Shown here: one piece after another, positions 1 to 13,360 of the stretch
Numbering within the stretch: the first letter of the stretch is position 1
How the letters are laid out: every line of letters starts with the position of its first letter
DNA from: Tetragonia tetragonoides
Lineage: Eukaryota > Streptophyta > Magnoliopsida > Caryophyllales > Aizoaceae
DNA length: 64,000 nt
Assembly: GCA_038025085.1 (NCBI GenBank)
Contig: CM076144.1
Location: 48,648,001-48,712,000, forward strand
Direction of reading: 5' to 3'
Program-made: the position numbers and the translations under genes
Notes under the pieces: model-generated
Told to the model about the DNA's origin: nothing
Seen by the model: the letters and a program-made list of their open reading frames with translations, nothing else
The model's database searches: none

Positions 1-159
1 GGTTCGAATCTCGCATTGACATGAAACAATCTTAAATTATTTGAACAGTTGTCCAACCTTTTGAAATGCCTACAAGTCCGCACGAGCAAATAGTAATTGT
101 GGTCAATGGTAAATACCACTGATGTGAACCTTAAAAAATATTCTATTGTGTCACGGACA

Positions 160-535
160 GGGCTGTTCATTTCGGATATCCGAAAATTCGGATAGTAAAT
201 TATGATATCCGAATCCATATTCGAAATTTCGGATATCCAAAATTTCGGATTGGATACTTGGATATCTGATAACCGAAATACTTAATTTTTTCTATTTTTA
301 TTGACTTTAATTTGGTTATTTTTTGGATATTTCGGATATTTTTGGGTATTTCGTATATTCAAATCCGAAATTATCCGACGCATTCGAAATATCTGAAAAA
401 TATTCGAAATTATGATTTTTCGGATATCCGAAATTTTTAAAGTTGATGTCCGAATCCGTATCCGAAATTTCGGATTCGGATCGGATATTCAGTTTTTCGA
501 ATCAGACGGTCGGATATGGATTCTTTTGAGGAGTT
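160..535. repeat. Palindromic GGATATCCGAA-rich repeat
   Basis: About 370 bp is built almost entirely from overlapping variants of GGATATCCGAA and TTCGGATATCC. These are self-complementary, so the stretch could fold on itself in many registers. It has no open reading frame of note. I could not fix terminal inverted repeats or a target duplication, so its class (degenerate MITE or satellite-like) is open. Confidence 0.6.
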
Positions 536-1817
536 AAAAAAAATTTAAAAATCAAAAACTTGCAACTCGCAACCACCACGAACGGGCTCACAATAGCGTG
601 GAGCAATCAAGCATCAGCCAATAACTTCACTTCCTAGCTAGCAAAACAATACACCGGTAGAACAAAATAAAGAATATACTACTCCATTACCATATAATCA
701 GACGCACTTAAGGCGACCGGAAAGGGTAGGGAAGATGAAACTGCACAGCAAGGCCATGTCAACGAACGAACTCAAAGGTTCCTGGGCACATCAGTTGTCC
801 TTGTATCATAAGATCTGATTTATTTAGGTTAAGTAGCTATCACGCACAAACAGACTTACTCATTGTGTGGACACTCACGTTGTGTCTTTGTGGCATTTAA
901 CAATTCCCAAAAATTCAAGTGAAGACCATCTGTTGATCTGTACAACGTTTAATGGGGATAATGGAAAACTTTGTACTGAGAAAGTGAAACAAAAGGCAAT
1001 TTAGTGGACGCGTGAGAGATAGCCTCAACCAATACTCCTGAATAAATAGTAGACATCCATAATATATGGGGGGAGGTCAATGGTTTTGGTGCTTGTCCTA
1101 TGTTCTTTTGGTGCTTGTCCTATGACTAGCATCAAACTAGTTATTTGAAGAGACATGAAGGGGCTTTTTTAGTTTTTTTGGCTTCAAATAAGTGATGTTT
1201 CTCCCACTTCACCAAAATCAAATTGGATCCCGAATCTACCGTGACCGTAGAGAACATTCCTTTATTTTGAGGGTATACAAAGGTATTGTTTTCTGGTGTG
1301 ACAACATACAATCCCGACTACACCAAAATTATCACAACACAATGAACTCATATTCAAAATAAATCATATAAGTAACTAGTCTTTTTGTCACGAGCAATGT
1401 ACTAGTCATTATTTAAGCTATATCTTTAATACAGAGTAATCTGTGAAGTCTATATTCGAAACTCTTCTAGATTAGTCTTTGTGTGCCTCGCTCATTTACA
1501 CTAATGACATGGTTGATCTATTGTTAGTTGTAGTTTTGGCCTGGTTCTGTAAGTTATCACATTACTTTCTCTATTTCATGTGGTTTATACTTGTCAAAGC
1601 ATTCTAAGGTAAAAACTAAACAATATCTTAGTATTGGCTTGGTATATCAACATATATCTAATATCTGCAGCGGCCAGCAAAACAAAAAAAAGAGGAAAGG
1701 AAACAATCAATAACAGAGTATTAATATATGGTTACAGATAAATAGATATAGATTGTTCCAACCTTGCAAAACATGCTAGAAAAGAAGTAAACAAATCGTT
1801 GACATACAAAAGCACAA
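536..1817. other. Intergenic, no gene seen
   Basis: AT-rich sequence without a usable reading frame or splice pattern. A short direct repeat (GGTGCTTGTCCTATG, twice around 1090-1125) is the only local structure seen. Confidence 0.5.
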
Positions 1818-2071
1818 CATATATGTGTAGTGGCCCCAGGGTCGTGGCTCAATGGTAACACTATTGGGGTTAAGGGCTTTGCCAATGTTTGCCAAAGGTC
1901 AAGGGTTCGAAACTTGCTCGAAGCATCCCCCTCCTCCCTTTGGCTTGCCTCAGTGTGTGGGACTGTTGAGTACTCTCGCGACTAATTCTCATACAATGGC
2001 CTAGGGTAGGTCTGTATGGACCGATGCGGGTTTTCGGTTATAAGCCTTTTGCAAACACATATGTGTAGTGG
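1818..2071 (+). mobile_element. tRNA-derived SINE with target site duplication
   Basis: The body (1834-2055, 222 bp) carries a pol III A box (TGGCTCAATGG, 1845-1855) and a B box (GGTTCGAAAC, 1904-1913) about 50 bp apart, as in tRNA-derived SINEs. It is flanked by 16-bp direct repeats (1818-1833 and 2056-2071, CATATATGTGTAGTGG and CACATATGTGTAGTGG, one mismatch), the expected product of target-primed reverse transcription. There is no acceptor stem pairing, so it is not a functional tRNA gene. It ends without a long A tail. Confidence 0.8.
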
Positions 2072-2383
2072 AGTACCTCTACAACACTCTCAGAATCAGT
2101 GTATATTCATTCCTAATTGGTGTCACCAACACCCCACCGGCCTCCGCACATATATGTATCCATGACCACTATAACAGGCATGTGGATTCTCTTCATGGAA
2201 ACAAATCAAACAAGTGGGGTTGAAAATCAAACAATTGTGATAATGAACATACTCCATTGTGACATTACATGGTTGATTATGACAAACTTGGTGGTAGGGC
2301 CACTAGAATAACCACTAATACAAAGCAGGAAAAAAGAGCTTATTGCATTGTGCGACTGAACCACCAAAAGTGAAAAAAAAACA
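2072..2383 (+). promoter_or_regulatory. Upstream region of the MSL10-like gene
   Basis: Sequence between the SINE and the MSL10-like start codon; it should hold the promoter and 5' leader. I see no clear TATA box. A 64-codon reading frame at 2117 has no family resemblance and is probably chance. Confidence 0.35.
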
Positions 2384-5300
2384 ATGGAAGGTTCTGATCA
2401 AGTCATTGTGTTCATGGCCGATGGCCAAAGCCAAGGCAACAATAACCAACCCATAGCAGCAACAAACCATTCCAATATTAACACTACCATAAATCGAGGC
2501 CTAAACAAGCAACAATCATCCACAACACTACGAAAGAGAACAACTACCTTACGCCGTCTTAGCTTCTCCAAATCAAAGTTTAGGAATGTGGAGCTTAACC
2601 TCAAAACAAATGTTGTCATTGATCCTATTACAGATCAGCCGATTTGGGAAGAACCCGACGAGAAAGATCCTTCCACTAGTACAACGGATTGGTCTTCCTC
2701 ATCCGATGAAGAGGATGAGGAAGAAGGCGAGGGAGGGGCCCTAAGAAGAAGGAAGAAGAAGAAGAAGATGAAGCTTCACTTAAGGAGAGTAATAGAGTGG
2801 TCATTGTTCTTAGTCATCTTGATTAGCTTGATTGTTTCGGTTACAATCACTTCATGTCGCAACCACATCACTTGGGGCTTGGTAACATGGAAATGGTGCC
2901 TAATGGCGATGTTGATCTTTAGTGGTCGCCTTTGCTCAGGTTGGGTGGTGAGCTTCTTGGTGTTTCTCATAGAGAGAAACTTCATGTTAAGGGAGAAGGT
3001 GTTGTATTTTGTGTATGGGTTAAGGAAGAGCATTAGAAGTTGTGTTTGGCTTGGATTTGTGCTTTTAGCTTGGACTTGTATGTTTAGTGCTCAAGTGCAC
3101 AAACAAAATAAGGTGGTAAGGAAGGTGTCTGAATTGCTAGTGGCTGTCCTAATGGGGTCAACTATATGGTTGATCAAGATTGTTTTGGTAAAGACACTTG
3201 CTTCCTCTTTTCATGTTAGGACTTACTTCGATCGGATGAAGGAAAGTGTTTTTCATCACTACATACTTGACACGCTCTCAGGTTCTTTTAACATTTGTTC
3301 ATGTCATATTAGATTTGTGGATACTTCAATTTTTATCAATGATTTATATACATATCTTTAGATGCATTGTGTTTTTCGAGATACTTTACCAATTAAGCTA
3401 ACGATAATGATTTTGATCTCGGTTTAGCTAACATTTAGTTTTTTTTTACTAACCAGATGGAGTATACCCATTTCAGATCTCTTTAGGATTTGAAACTTTT
3501 CTAATGAGTTGCATCTCTTATTATGTCTTTGTTATCTATGAATTCAAAATTAGCCATAATAATGCAGGTCCGCCAATGGACGAAGCATTGAGGAAAGAAG
3601 AAAACAAACCACTAAAAGGGTCAAAATCCCTGCCTGCAAATTGGAAGGAAGCAAAGAAATCATTTAAATCAAAGAAAAATGGATCAAGGAAACTGGATAT
3701 GGAGAAACTGAAGAAGCTAAGCATGGAGACTTCGACCTCGGCTTGGAGTGTGAAGAGATTAATGAAGTACATAAAATCATCTGGTCTGTCCACAATTTCA
3801 ACCACTGTTGATGAATTTGGCAAAGCTGAATCTGAGATTACCAGTGAGTGGGAGGCCAGAAGTACAGCCAAACGCATCTTCAGGAATGTATCCAAACATG
3901 GTGCTAGGTAATTCAACATCTTTGGAGAAAACTTTTTTAAGATGTATAGTTGATGACAGTTTCCATCAATCTAATACAAGTAGGAAATTTGGCTAGAGTT
4001 CCGTTGAGTTTACCACGAATTGCCAAGAACCCCCTTAAAAATCACAATTTATTGTTCAGTATTCCCTAATAAATCTGAAAACCGTCGTTACTCGTTACCC
4101 CCTAAATCCATTTTCCGCCCAACTTTTACCGATATCCTCTTGTAGAAGTCACTTATTACTGTTTTCCTCTTCATCTAACATAAACGGGTGATTTTATATT
4201 TGGAATTGAAAGGTATATCGAGGAGGAAGATTTAGGAAGATTCTTAAAGAGGGATGAAATCCATGCAATATTCCCTCTCTTTGAAGGAGCTCTTGAGACA
4301 GGAAGGATCACCAAGTCCTCGTTTAGGAATTGGGTGGTAAGGGGCTGCACTTTATTGTAAAAATGGCAAGATTATATTGTATCAAAGACACCAATCCTTG
4401 TTCTAATTATATTTCTGACAGGTACGAGCTTATTTCGAACGAAAGGCTCTAGCACATTCTCTGAATGACACCAAAACAGCAGTGCAGCAGCTTCACAAGC
4501 TGGCTTCAGCAATTGTCAGTGTGATTATATTTGTCCTGGGTCTCTTGGTGACAGGATTAGCAACGCTAAAAGTAATTGCTGTTGTCATGACACAGCTCCT
4601 CGTCCTGAGCTTCACATTCCATAGCACTTGTAAAACCATCTTCGAGTGCATCATCTTTGTTTTTGTCGTGCACCCTTTCGACATTGGAGATCGATGCAAA
4701 ATCGATGGTGTTCAGGTATACTATTCTAATGTCTTCTACTCTTCTCTGCATTTGGTAATATGTAATCGCCTGTATCGATCATGGTTTCATGCTTCTTACA
4801 TGTTATTGCAATGCTAATGCTAATGCCAATCCTTACTTTGCCCAAGGCAAAACTCATGACAGGCACCGCCAATATGGTATAGTATTAAGCTTATCAATCT
4901 AACCGAATTCATGCATACAGATGATTGTCGAAGAAATGAACATACTAACGACCGTTTTCTTGAGGTATGACATGGAGAAGATCTATTATCCGAACTCAAC
5001 TCTTCTGACTAAGCCAATCAGTAATTTCTATCGAAGTCCAGATATGGGGGACGTGGTATATTTCACTATGGATGTATCCACTCCGATTGAAACCATAAAC
5101 GCATTTAAGAAGGCGATACAAAGGTAAGATGCATGCTAAGATTTTCAGATGCTCGATTCTGCTAGCTGTCTGCTAAGATTTCCAGTGCGTTGCGTATATG
5201 CTGTAACTAATATTTGCGCTGATGCAGCTACATTGACAGCAAGCCAAACCATTGGAACTCAGTTCACACCATCATAATAAAAGAGATAGAAGACTTACAT

Positions 5301-5498
5301 AAGATGAAGATGGCCCTAAGTGTGCAGCACACCATCAACCATCAAAATTATGGTGAACGCAACATCCGTATAACAGAGCTTATTTTAGAGATGAAGAAGA
5401 TCTTTGAGACCCTTGGTATCCAATATCACCTTCTGCCACAGGAGATCCATCTTACAAAATTCAACGTCGACAATTCACCAATGCCACCACCATCTTAG
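2384..5498 (+). CDS. MSL10: MscS-like mechanosensitive ion channel, MSL10-type
   Basis: Plant MscS-like channel of the plasma-membrane class (MSL4-10), which opens under membrane tension. Exons: 2384-3281, 3568-3907, 4213-4336, 4422-4715, 4921-5123, 5228-5498. All junctions are GT-AG and the phases join to 2130 nt, 709 aa, close to the roughly 730 aa of Arabidopsis MSL10. The cytosolic N-terminus (1-135) is Ser-rich, then acidic (DEEDEEEGEG), then basic (RRRKKKKK). Hydrophobic segments lie near 138-157, 172-196, 215-234, 248-270, 482-505 and 506-535. The MscS pore and beta domain follows, with HPFDIGDR at 538-545 and MIVEEMNILTTVFLRYD from 553. LSGPP at the exon 1/2 junction is a further class marker. 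It converges on the BRX gene. Assignment to MSL10 rather than another class member is by overall resemblance. Confidence 0.93.
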
Positions 5499-6122
5499 CA
5501 ATCTCATATATATTCCTTTTACCAGAGAAGAAACACTTTTAACATTATGATTCCATTGGTTATGATTAGTAAGATGATCTTATTTAGTATCCCGTCTTTA
5601 CTTTAGTATATGCAATAAAAATACATACGTCCTCTTGTGTTTTCACTACTTGCACAGAAGAAGCTTCCACTATGTTTTAAGACTTGCAGCTGTAATTGAG
5701 GTATATCTGAAATTAACTCGAGGACCAAATCATCAAGACAGAGCAAAATGTATCGAAGAATATTTGAAGATGGTACTATAGCAGGAGAAACAAATGAATG
5801 AAAAAATGATAAGGGGCGTGACCAAACAACGTAGAAGCCCCAGTATGTTGCATCTCCAAGGGGATTGGAGGGACCAACCCAACAACTGGGAGGAACATTA
5901 CAGAAAAGATCTAATTAAGTACTCCGTTCCAAAATATGATTATAAACATGCTCCTCTGTTAGACCTGTAATTTAGCTGAAAACTCATCTCTTAGGACGAC
6001 TTTCTTCCAGTCATATCGGTGAGAAACTCAACCCGAAGTTTCATATCTATGCAATGTCTACCAAAACCAATTTTGATCTTCTCTGATGACTTTCTAAGGA
6101 GGGAAAATTTTGTCAAAAAAAA
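5499..6122. other. Intergenic between two convergent genes
   Basis: 624 bp separates the stop codons of the MSL10-like (+) and BRX (-) genes and must contain both 3' ends. An AATAAA-like sequence (GCAATAAAAATAC) near 5612-5624 is a plausible polyadenylation signal for the MSL10-like gene. No other gene is seen. Confidence 0.6.
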
Positions 6123-9100
6123 TTAAAGGTACTGAGCTTGTATCCTCTCTCTGTTCTGTTCCCACCACTGCTTTGCATTCATTTCACCAAATTTTTCACG
6201 GCTGCATAATGAAATGGTGAAGTTACACATCTACTAGATCAAAAACATAGCAAGTAATGTGGTACGAATCATCTGTCTAAGACTACACACGAAATGATGT
6301 TTTAGCATGCTGAAGTTCATGAAAAGATTATGAATGCAATTTCAAGCCTCACAGCAAAAGAGTGCAAGGAAAAGTGATGTATTGTTACCTAAACCTCACA
6401 CGACGCAGTTCCCTAGTGCCATCTGCAAGCTGTCTAATAGTAATGTACACCCCTGGTTCATCTTGCTCAACCCACTCAGTTTCCAGCTCGCTCGCATTGC
6501 TAACTGACACATCATCTCTAGAGGAGGTGGTCATCCGCGATGGATCCATAGGTGCCTCGCCTCTTAGACCCGTGCCATAAGCACTTGATCCTGCATTATA
6601 ACCTTGGTCTGAATGCTCAGGAGGGTAATAACCTTTACTAGCAGGTGGTTGGTAGTAATTCCTTGGTATCCACTCCTTGTTTAACGATGGAGTCATAGGG
6701 CTCTCCAGTAGTGATCCGACCCTCGTGTAAGTTGAATCTCGTGGCTGTTGAATAAAGAATGAGTCAGTAACCAGAAGAAGAACACTAGCAGGGTTCACAA
6801 ATAAACAAACAGAGGTATCTAAACTGAATGCAAGGAATAGCACGGAACCATCAAACCAAAGTAAGAGCCTTAGAAGTAAAGTTCAATCAGGCAAAAAAGG
6901 GGGAGGGGCTTCAAGTAAACACTCAAGAAAAGAGAGGACTAAAGCTTCAAGCCAGAAGATAGACAGCAAACGATGAGTACCTCATCATCAGATCTTGCAG
7001 GAGTCTGAAGGGCTTGCCTATTGAATCTTTGAACATTGTAAAGCTCCATGATTCGATCGTAATTCTCACCCCACCATCTTTGCGCTTGCCATTTATTAAA
7101 CAAATCTCGGCTTCAGAAAGGAAACAACCACACAATGTTAGTATACGCGGCCAATATTAAGAACAATTCAAGAAACATTGGGAAAATCTTATTGTCCTCT
7201 ACACTAACATTCACATCTCATGAGTTATGAATGTAGATATATAGTTACTTGAGTTCATGACTGATTATAAAATTATCAGACATGTATCATACCAGAATCA
7301 GTTCATAAAGGATGAAAAGATGAAATTGTTAGGCATACACCACTCCAGAATCATACAATGCTGTATGTACATCTATGTGCTCTACAAGTGAAAAAGATGT
7401 TGCACTTCGAGCGTGAATCGATATAGAAGGGGACAAACAAACTTTGAAGTGCACAAATACGGTCATAATTCCTTATCAAATTAACTTTAGATGCTCCTAA
7501 GATTCACTACTTTTTTAAAATTTCACAATCATGTCAGAAACAGTTCCAATTGATAAGGCTGCTATTTTGTAGCTGACATAAGTTCTCAGACTCAGTATGC
7601 GCAGTTTAGCACTAAGCTTTATATCTTACTTGCAAATCTTCAACAACAGCAATCAGTCAATAAACCTGATTTGTGATTCTTCACTTGTTCTCTTTTTGAA
7701 AAAGGCTGGTAGAGAAGCTGGAACATTTCCAGCCAGGATAGCAATAATTACATCTAGTCTTTTTCTTTTTCCCAACTACATTTTCTTAAGTCTTAATCCA
7801 TCCTTTATCATTCATTTTCATTATCATTATTCTTAAGATATACTGGGTAAAAAAAAATTAGCATCAAATTTATACCTGAAACGAATTCGTTTCAAGTCAT
7901 TTCCTCCACTAGGAAGAGATACGAAAGTAATATGCACGCCTGGCTCTACTTGTGCCATCCACTCTTTGGGCTCATCGTCATCCTCTATCACCACATCACT
8001 AGCGGCAATAGATTCTTGGCCTCCAGGAGTCCTGTCACCACCATATCCACTAGCAAATCTCGAGAGGGATCTTCCACCTCGATGCTGACCACTGCTAGTA
8101 AAATCCCATGCAGGTGTTGAGCTTGAGCTTCCAGGTTGCATGTAAGAGTATCGACCCCCTTCTGAAGCAGAATCATAGTCTACATAAGATCGCTCACCTT
8201 TTTTAAAGTCATCAGAGCTTGTACAAGGCTTGCATTGTTTATAAGCACCAGAAAACTTCAATGCCATATCCTTTATCTGCAAGGAATCATGATCAAGTTC
8301 AGGGGAAAAAATTTACATAAAAAATCTATGTAAACAGATTCTACAGATTTGTACAGTATTGCTGCGATAATTACAGCAAAAACTAGTGATGCAACCACAA
8401 ATTTTGATGTTGCATATACACATATTGTGACATTCATGCTGGCATGGACGATTAAAATTAGTTCACGACATAAGAAAGCCGCTCTTTGAAATCAATTTAC
8501 ATGAACATATTAAACCTTGGTAAGCACATAAAAGAGGAGCCTGTTGTCCATAGACGTGTTTAGTTTATGACATTCATACCACATGGGGGAGTCACCAATA
8601 GTGTTAGTGCATGTTTTACTTGTTGAGCTTCAAATTCCCTTTCATTTAAAACCAGATTTCTGATGCTGTTAGTTCAATCACAAACTTCATTCTGCAAGCC
8701 CAATGCCATGGACTCAGCTTAAAACAGACATAAGAGAGCAAATGCTGTCCATCAGCTCCATCCTCTTCTATTGTGCCAAGAAATCAACCCCCAAAATGGT
8801 TCATTCAACTTCAAACAAGGAGCCTCTCTATATGAAACTATACGAATTGGAAAAATTGGAGATAACTTTTCCTAATCAAAGAAACAAAGTTATTTGCAGG
8901 TTAAGCTTGTTTTTCAAATTTTCTGCAGTCAAGTTGTCCTAGGGACTGAATCAAACTATTTGGTAAAAACAAATATGAAAGTTCACCTGTAAAACAGGCT
9001 TAATTTGCTTCAGTATTGTTACCCACAAGTGAGTACTGATATGTAACCTAACTCCAGTTGTGTGCAGTCTACTTCTCCTCGACGAGTTTGGCCTAGAGAT

Positions 9101-11360
9101 ATACGAAAATTTTGACACTACGTTTGTCCATTAGAAAGTCGTTACTTTGCAAACATTAGGTACTATATGTTCCAAATATGGTTGAACACTTGGGCAGACC
9201 CTCCAAACTATTACAATTATGAATATTTTGCAAAATTGGATTTGAAATCCAAGATTGAGTTAAATGTTAAGCTTAAATGACAAAAACTGAGAGTATTGCC
9301 CTTCAAAAGTTTAACTAGTCAATTCAAGTCTAGCTCATTACTAGCTCCAGTCACCTAAGGGTGTTGTTTCAGACTCTTCAATATTGATCTAAGAGCCTAA
9401 TAAATAATAACTGTTCTCTAGCTTCCATTTTACTGAGCACTTTTGCATATAGCAGAATTCATCCATGACTAAGGCTGCAAAGCTCGGGATTTCAGACTCA
9501 ATGAATCATGAATCAGATTATCAACCATTAAAAGTGGGAGAAAATAACTTTGGGAATTTTGTACATACTTTTCAACCCAAGTATGTATTTTTATGGATCC
9601 ACTATTTTGCAAAAGCATAATAAAATTAATGTAAATGCGACCACTGCCAGTTTTCCTTCCCCTCTATTGCCAAATATATATTGGAAAATTTGTCACACCA
9701 ATGGTGGACAAGAATTCAATTGTGGGTCATACTAAGGACATTTGCACGTCTTTACTTAATTGATTTGCCCCAACTTTAGATATTTTTTTTCCCCATTTGG
9801 GTTTACAACTGGTCAGGTTGCTAGAACTAGAAGACCTTCACTTTGCAGACAACCTAGCTAAAATTTTGAAGGTGCAATAATAATTTTAATTAGGCTAGTG
9901 ATAAGCTATATCTTTGGCTTAATCATTATTAATTGACATGTCAATTGCTTCATTTATTTCATCACTTCTATTTATTTTATTATATTCAAAAAAATAAAAA
10001 TAAAACTTTTTTCACAATACTCCCATAATTTCTTTTTCATGATTTGTTGCATTTTCTTGTAGGCACAGATAAGGAGGCACCTCTTTCTGGTTGGAAGCAC
10101 AGCTCAAGGGCCTCAAAGCAATGATTTTATACCACAAACAGTGTAGGGTATAGGAAAATAAATAGACATTTTCCTTTTCTTTTAGAGAAAATTTGCATTT
10201 TTTGCTGATTGCCTTGTTTTACCTCCATTATTGTGTTTTGTTTAGAGGATGAGAAGATTGAGAAGAATTCTGCCCTTGTAGTTGTAATGTCAGTTTCTCT
10301 ACAGCATACTAATATCATTAAACTATCCCGGGCTTGGGCCGGGTTTATAGTTAAGGGGACTGGACCGCCACAACCCCCTATGGGGACCTAATGTTATGTG
10401 ATTGCTAGTATTCCTAGTAATCACCTATGATTCTCGGACTCTTTATTTCAATAGAAGTATCTGTGTCGTATACTCTGACACCGGGATACGATATGACATC
10501 CGGACACTTTAAATTAGCAGTAAAACAGGATAAAAATTCTTAAAATAGGCAAGTCCAATGATCCGATCCTTGAATTCTCACCCGAACCCGATCCTCAGAT
10601 TCCGAGTTTGAGAAACATAGGTAAGCACTAGCTAACATCCAAAGTTGCAGAATTTAAGCTATTTTGCCCCGCAAGCAATGAATCTTAAGGCTGATATCTC
10701 AGTGAGATACTTTTGAAGAGCTCCTACACTATAGGTTGTGCAGTTGTGCTTAGCTGAGTTAGCTCATATTCCTACGTATGATAAATGCTTCTAATAGGCT
10801 GCAAGCCTGCAACAATAATAAGTAGTAAAACAACGGCAGGTTCTTTTCGACTTACTTAGTAAACGATTCAGTTCTGTTCAATGGTATTCATTTTACTACA
10901 GTGACATACTTTTTCTCTCGCGTATTAAATAACTTCAACAAATGGCTATCCCTTCAACAAAAACCTTTCAGTGATTCTATCTCCTATGGGTTTTTTTTAC
11001 TGCTAATTTGTATTGCTGGTAGATTTAACTTTTGCACTATCTTCTTTTATTCCCTGCAACATTCTTTGGTCCGCCTCCTTCACCCTTCCCCAAATAGCAC
11101 GTGACAGAGCCTACTAGGAAAACGCTTTAATAGAATTACACTTACACCAACAAGGAAAAAGATGTTGGCATAGGCAAAGATGAATTAAAGGAACAGTGAC
11201 AAGCTGTGAGAGGTTAAGAGGTGAGGAGATAGAGAGAAAGAAACTAAACCTGGGCAGTGATCCCTTTGACGGAGTCTTTTGTATTTGGTGTGCCATTTCC
11301 ACGCCCCCTTTCCTCTTCCTTGTCGTCTGTTTGCTTTGCACACGTTATACATGTTAGCAT
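6123..11360 (-). CDS. BRX: BREVIS RADIX family protein (two BRX domains)
   Basis: BRX proteins are plant-specific, membrane-associated regulators of root protophloem and polar auxin efflux. Minus-strand exons in order: 11360-11250, 8276-7876, 7110-6981, 6744-6389, 6201-6123. All are GT-AG and sum to 1077 nt, 358 aa (Arabidopsis BRX is 344). Exon 1 encodes MLTCITCAKQ, the family N-terminus with Cys4 and Cys7 as likely palmitoylation sites. Exon 2 starts with IKDMALKFSGAYKQCKPC. BRX domain 1 spans about 142-197 (EWMAQVEPGVHITF to RWWGENYDRIMELYNV, across an intron). Domain 2 spans 304-358 (EWVEQDEPGVYITIRQL to WWEQNRERIQAQYL, also split), and the protein ends right after it, as is usual. Intron 1 is long (2973 bp). 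Which BRX or BRX-like paralogue this is cannot be told by eye. Confidence 0.94.
8277..11249 (-). other. Long first intron of the BRX gene
   Basis: 2.97 kb between the 37-codon first exon and the second exon. It contains only AT-rich noncoding sequence and short chance reading frames. A CACGTG (G-box core) sits at about 11099-11104, inside the intron near exon 1. No transposon with clear ends was found in it. Confidence 0.6.
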
Positions 11361-11490
11361 TTTTCTTTCTCGAACTCCTCGTCCTCCCTTCTACACAATC
11401 GATTTCTTACTGGATTGTTGTTGTTCTTGTTGTCGTGCTCCTCGTCTCTACACCTTTATGAGCAACATGGAATCAATTATTTACTATATA
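11361..11490 (-). promoter_or_regulatory. Possible proximal BRX promoter and GA-rich leader
   Basis: On the minus strand TATATAG (11490-11484) lies about 125 nt upstream of the BRX start codon, followed by a GA-rich, ATG-poor stretch that would make a plausible leader. An acceptor-like TGTAG|A (around 11385) in the same stretch allows a second reading, in which this is the end of a 5'UTR intron whose first exon lies near 15.4 kb. Confidence 0.35.
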
Positions 11491-13360
11491 ACCGGTATCG
11501 AGCAATTAGCTGATAGCGGATAGCCAATAGCAATAAAACGTAAAAGTTGATTTGTACTAGTATTGACTAAGGAGAGTCATGAATTTGGTACAATAAAGCA
11601 TCAATGAAATATACTAGAATTGTACAAATTGTACTAGTAGGACAGGTTGTAGGATTGGCTTGTTATAGCCCTTTGAATGAATGAGCATGTTCTAAGGAAG
11701 GATTCAAAACTTGCCAAAAGATATTTGCACCAAAAACAAAAAAAAAAAAACTTGCCAAAAGATAAAGGAAAGAATCTTTGCTGATCAAAACCTATGGAAC
11801 CCACTGTTGTCTAGTGAATGTCACACTGGAATTAACTGATACACGCACAGCAGCTATAGTATTTTAGACTCACTCAAAAAAACAGGATCATTTCTAGATA
11901 TTGATGTCACAATAGTATATGTATCTTTAATTTGCATGTAAAATTCCCATAAATAAGGTGGCAAAAATTATACTCTATCATTCTAGATATCGATGCAACT
12001 TTAATCCAAATGAAAGTAAAAGGAGTCAATAATCACATGAGATTTTCCCTGCTTAATTTGGGCTCAAAATCTCAGCCATTTAACTAAAGAAACTCAAAAG
12101 CTCTGCCTCCCCTAAAAGATAAAAAAAATAAAAAAGCAATGTTATTGTCAGATTATAAAACATTATTGTCAGGTCCTTTATATTATATTGCTCATATATG
12201 AAAATATCGAAGAGCTAGTCTTTTGATATTAAACCTGATAATAGTGTTTATTAACCTGACAATAACATCACCAAAAAAAAACAAAAACCTTGTAAACAAA
12301 TGTAACACCATCATCATTGGGAGGGTCCAGTAGATACTTTTTTTTTTCCTCAAATGATAATTAAGAGGTGGACAACTCAATTAAACAGTATTTTGTATTA
12401 TTTTCTCTTAAATAATAAATTCTAAAACAGAGCAATTGGAGATTATTTAGCCCATGTCACAAACACCTTTGCCACTCAAACCAAAAACCCACACAACCAA
12501 CTGATATATATAGAGGACCATTTGGATTCTTTCTTTGTCAGATTTATCTTTTCTTTACTGGTAATGAAGTGCACAATCAAAACATATCAACACCAACCAA
12601 ACAAATTATACTAAAAAATAGTAGTTTTTTCTCCCCAATCTCTGATCCCCACCAAATTGTAAAGCCAATGAAATTAATCAATTATGGTTGATCACAACCA
12701 AACATGCCCTTTTTCAGCTGGATTGTATCATAGAATTGGTTAGAATTAATATTAAAACTACATTAATTTGTCAAAGTAAGACTACATTAATTTGTCAATG
12801 TAGGTATAGTATAATGTATTCCTTGCTCCTTTATGCTGTGTTTGGTTGGCATATGCAATAATTTACAGAAAGTTTCAAAAAAAAAATAAATAAATAAAAC
12901 CTTTTATAAACCTTGTTTAATGACAATTGACACATCCTTAACACCCTCTTTGGAATTTTTGGAACAGAAGGAAAAGGAGGGAAATTTCAACATTGTTTGT
13001 AATTCAATAGGTGAATGAAGGAAATTTTGCTTACCTGTTTGATCAACTAAATGGAGGTGAATGGAGCAAACTTGTGATTTTGAAGCTTACAAAATACCTC
13101 GTTTGTCCCATAATTACGTTGTCATATTGAAATGAAACGGAGTTCAACGCAAAATGAACTTTAGCTTATGATGTAACACATTAAAAACTCATTATCTCCC
13201 ATTTAAAACTCAGAAACAAGGATTATTTGAAATTTTGCAAACTGAAAAATAGTGCTAGCACAGTAGTACTATTAAGGTTATTTTATGGTATAACTTGAAG
13301 TCTTGAATTGGCAATCTCCTCTTTTCTCTTTCGAATTCCAAGAAGCAGACAGAAATATAA
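11491..13360. other. Noncoding region upstream of BRX
   Basis: AT-rich, no gene seen. It holds a small imperfect inverted repeat (ATGTTATTGTCAG around 12138-12175 against CTGACAATAACAT around 12255-12269) and a 26-bp tandem duplication near 12755-12805 (ACTACATTAATTTGTCAA). Confidence 0.5.

Noticed and set aside
1..30. GGTTCGAATCTCGC at the window edge, like a tRNA or SINE B box
   Set aside because: The upstream half lies outside the window, so neither a tRNA nor a SINE can be supported.
1845..1916. Possible tRNA gene
   Set aside because: A and B boxes are present but there is no acceptor or anticodon stem pairing, and the sequence sits within a SINE with target duplications.
2117..2311. 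64-codon frame before the MSL10-like gene
   Set aside because: No family resemblance, no splice context, and partly overlaps the likely promoter.
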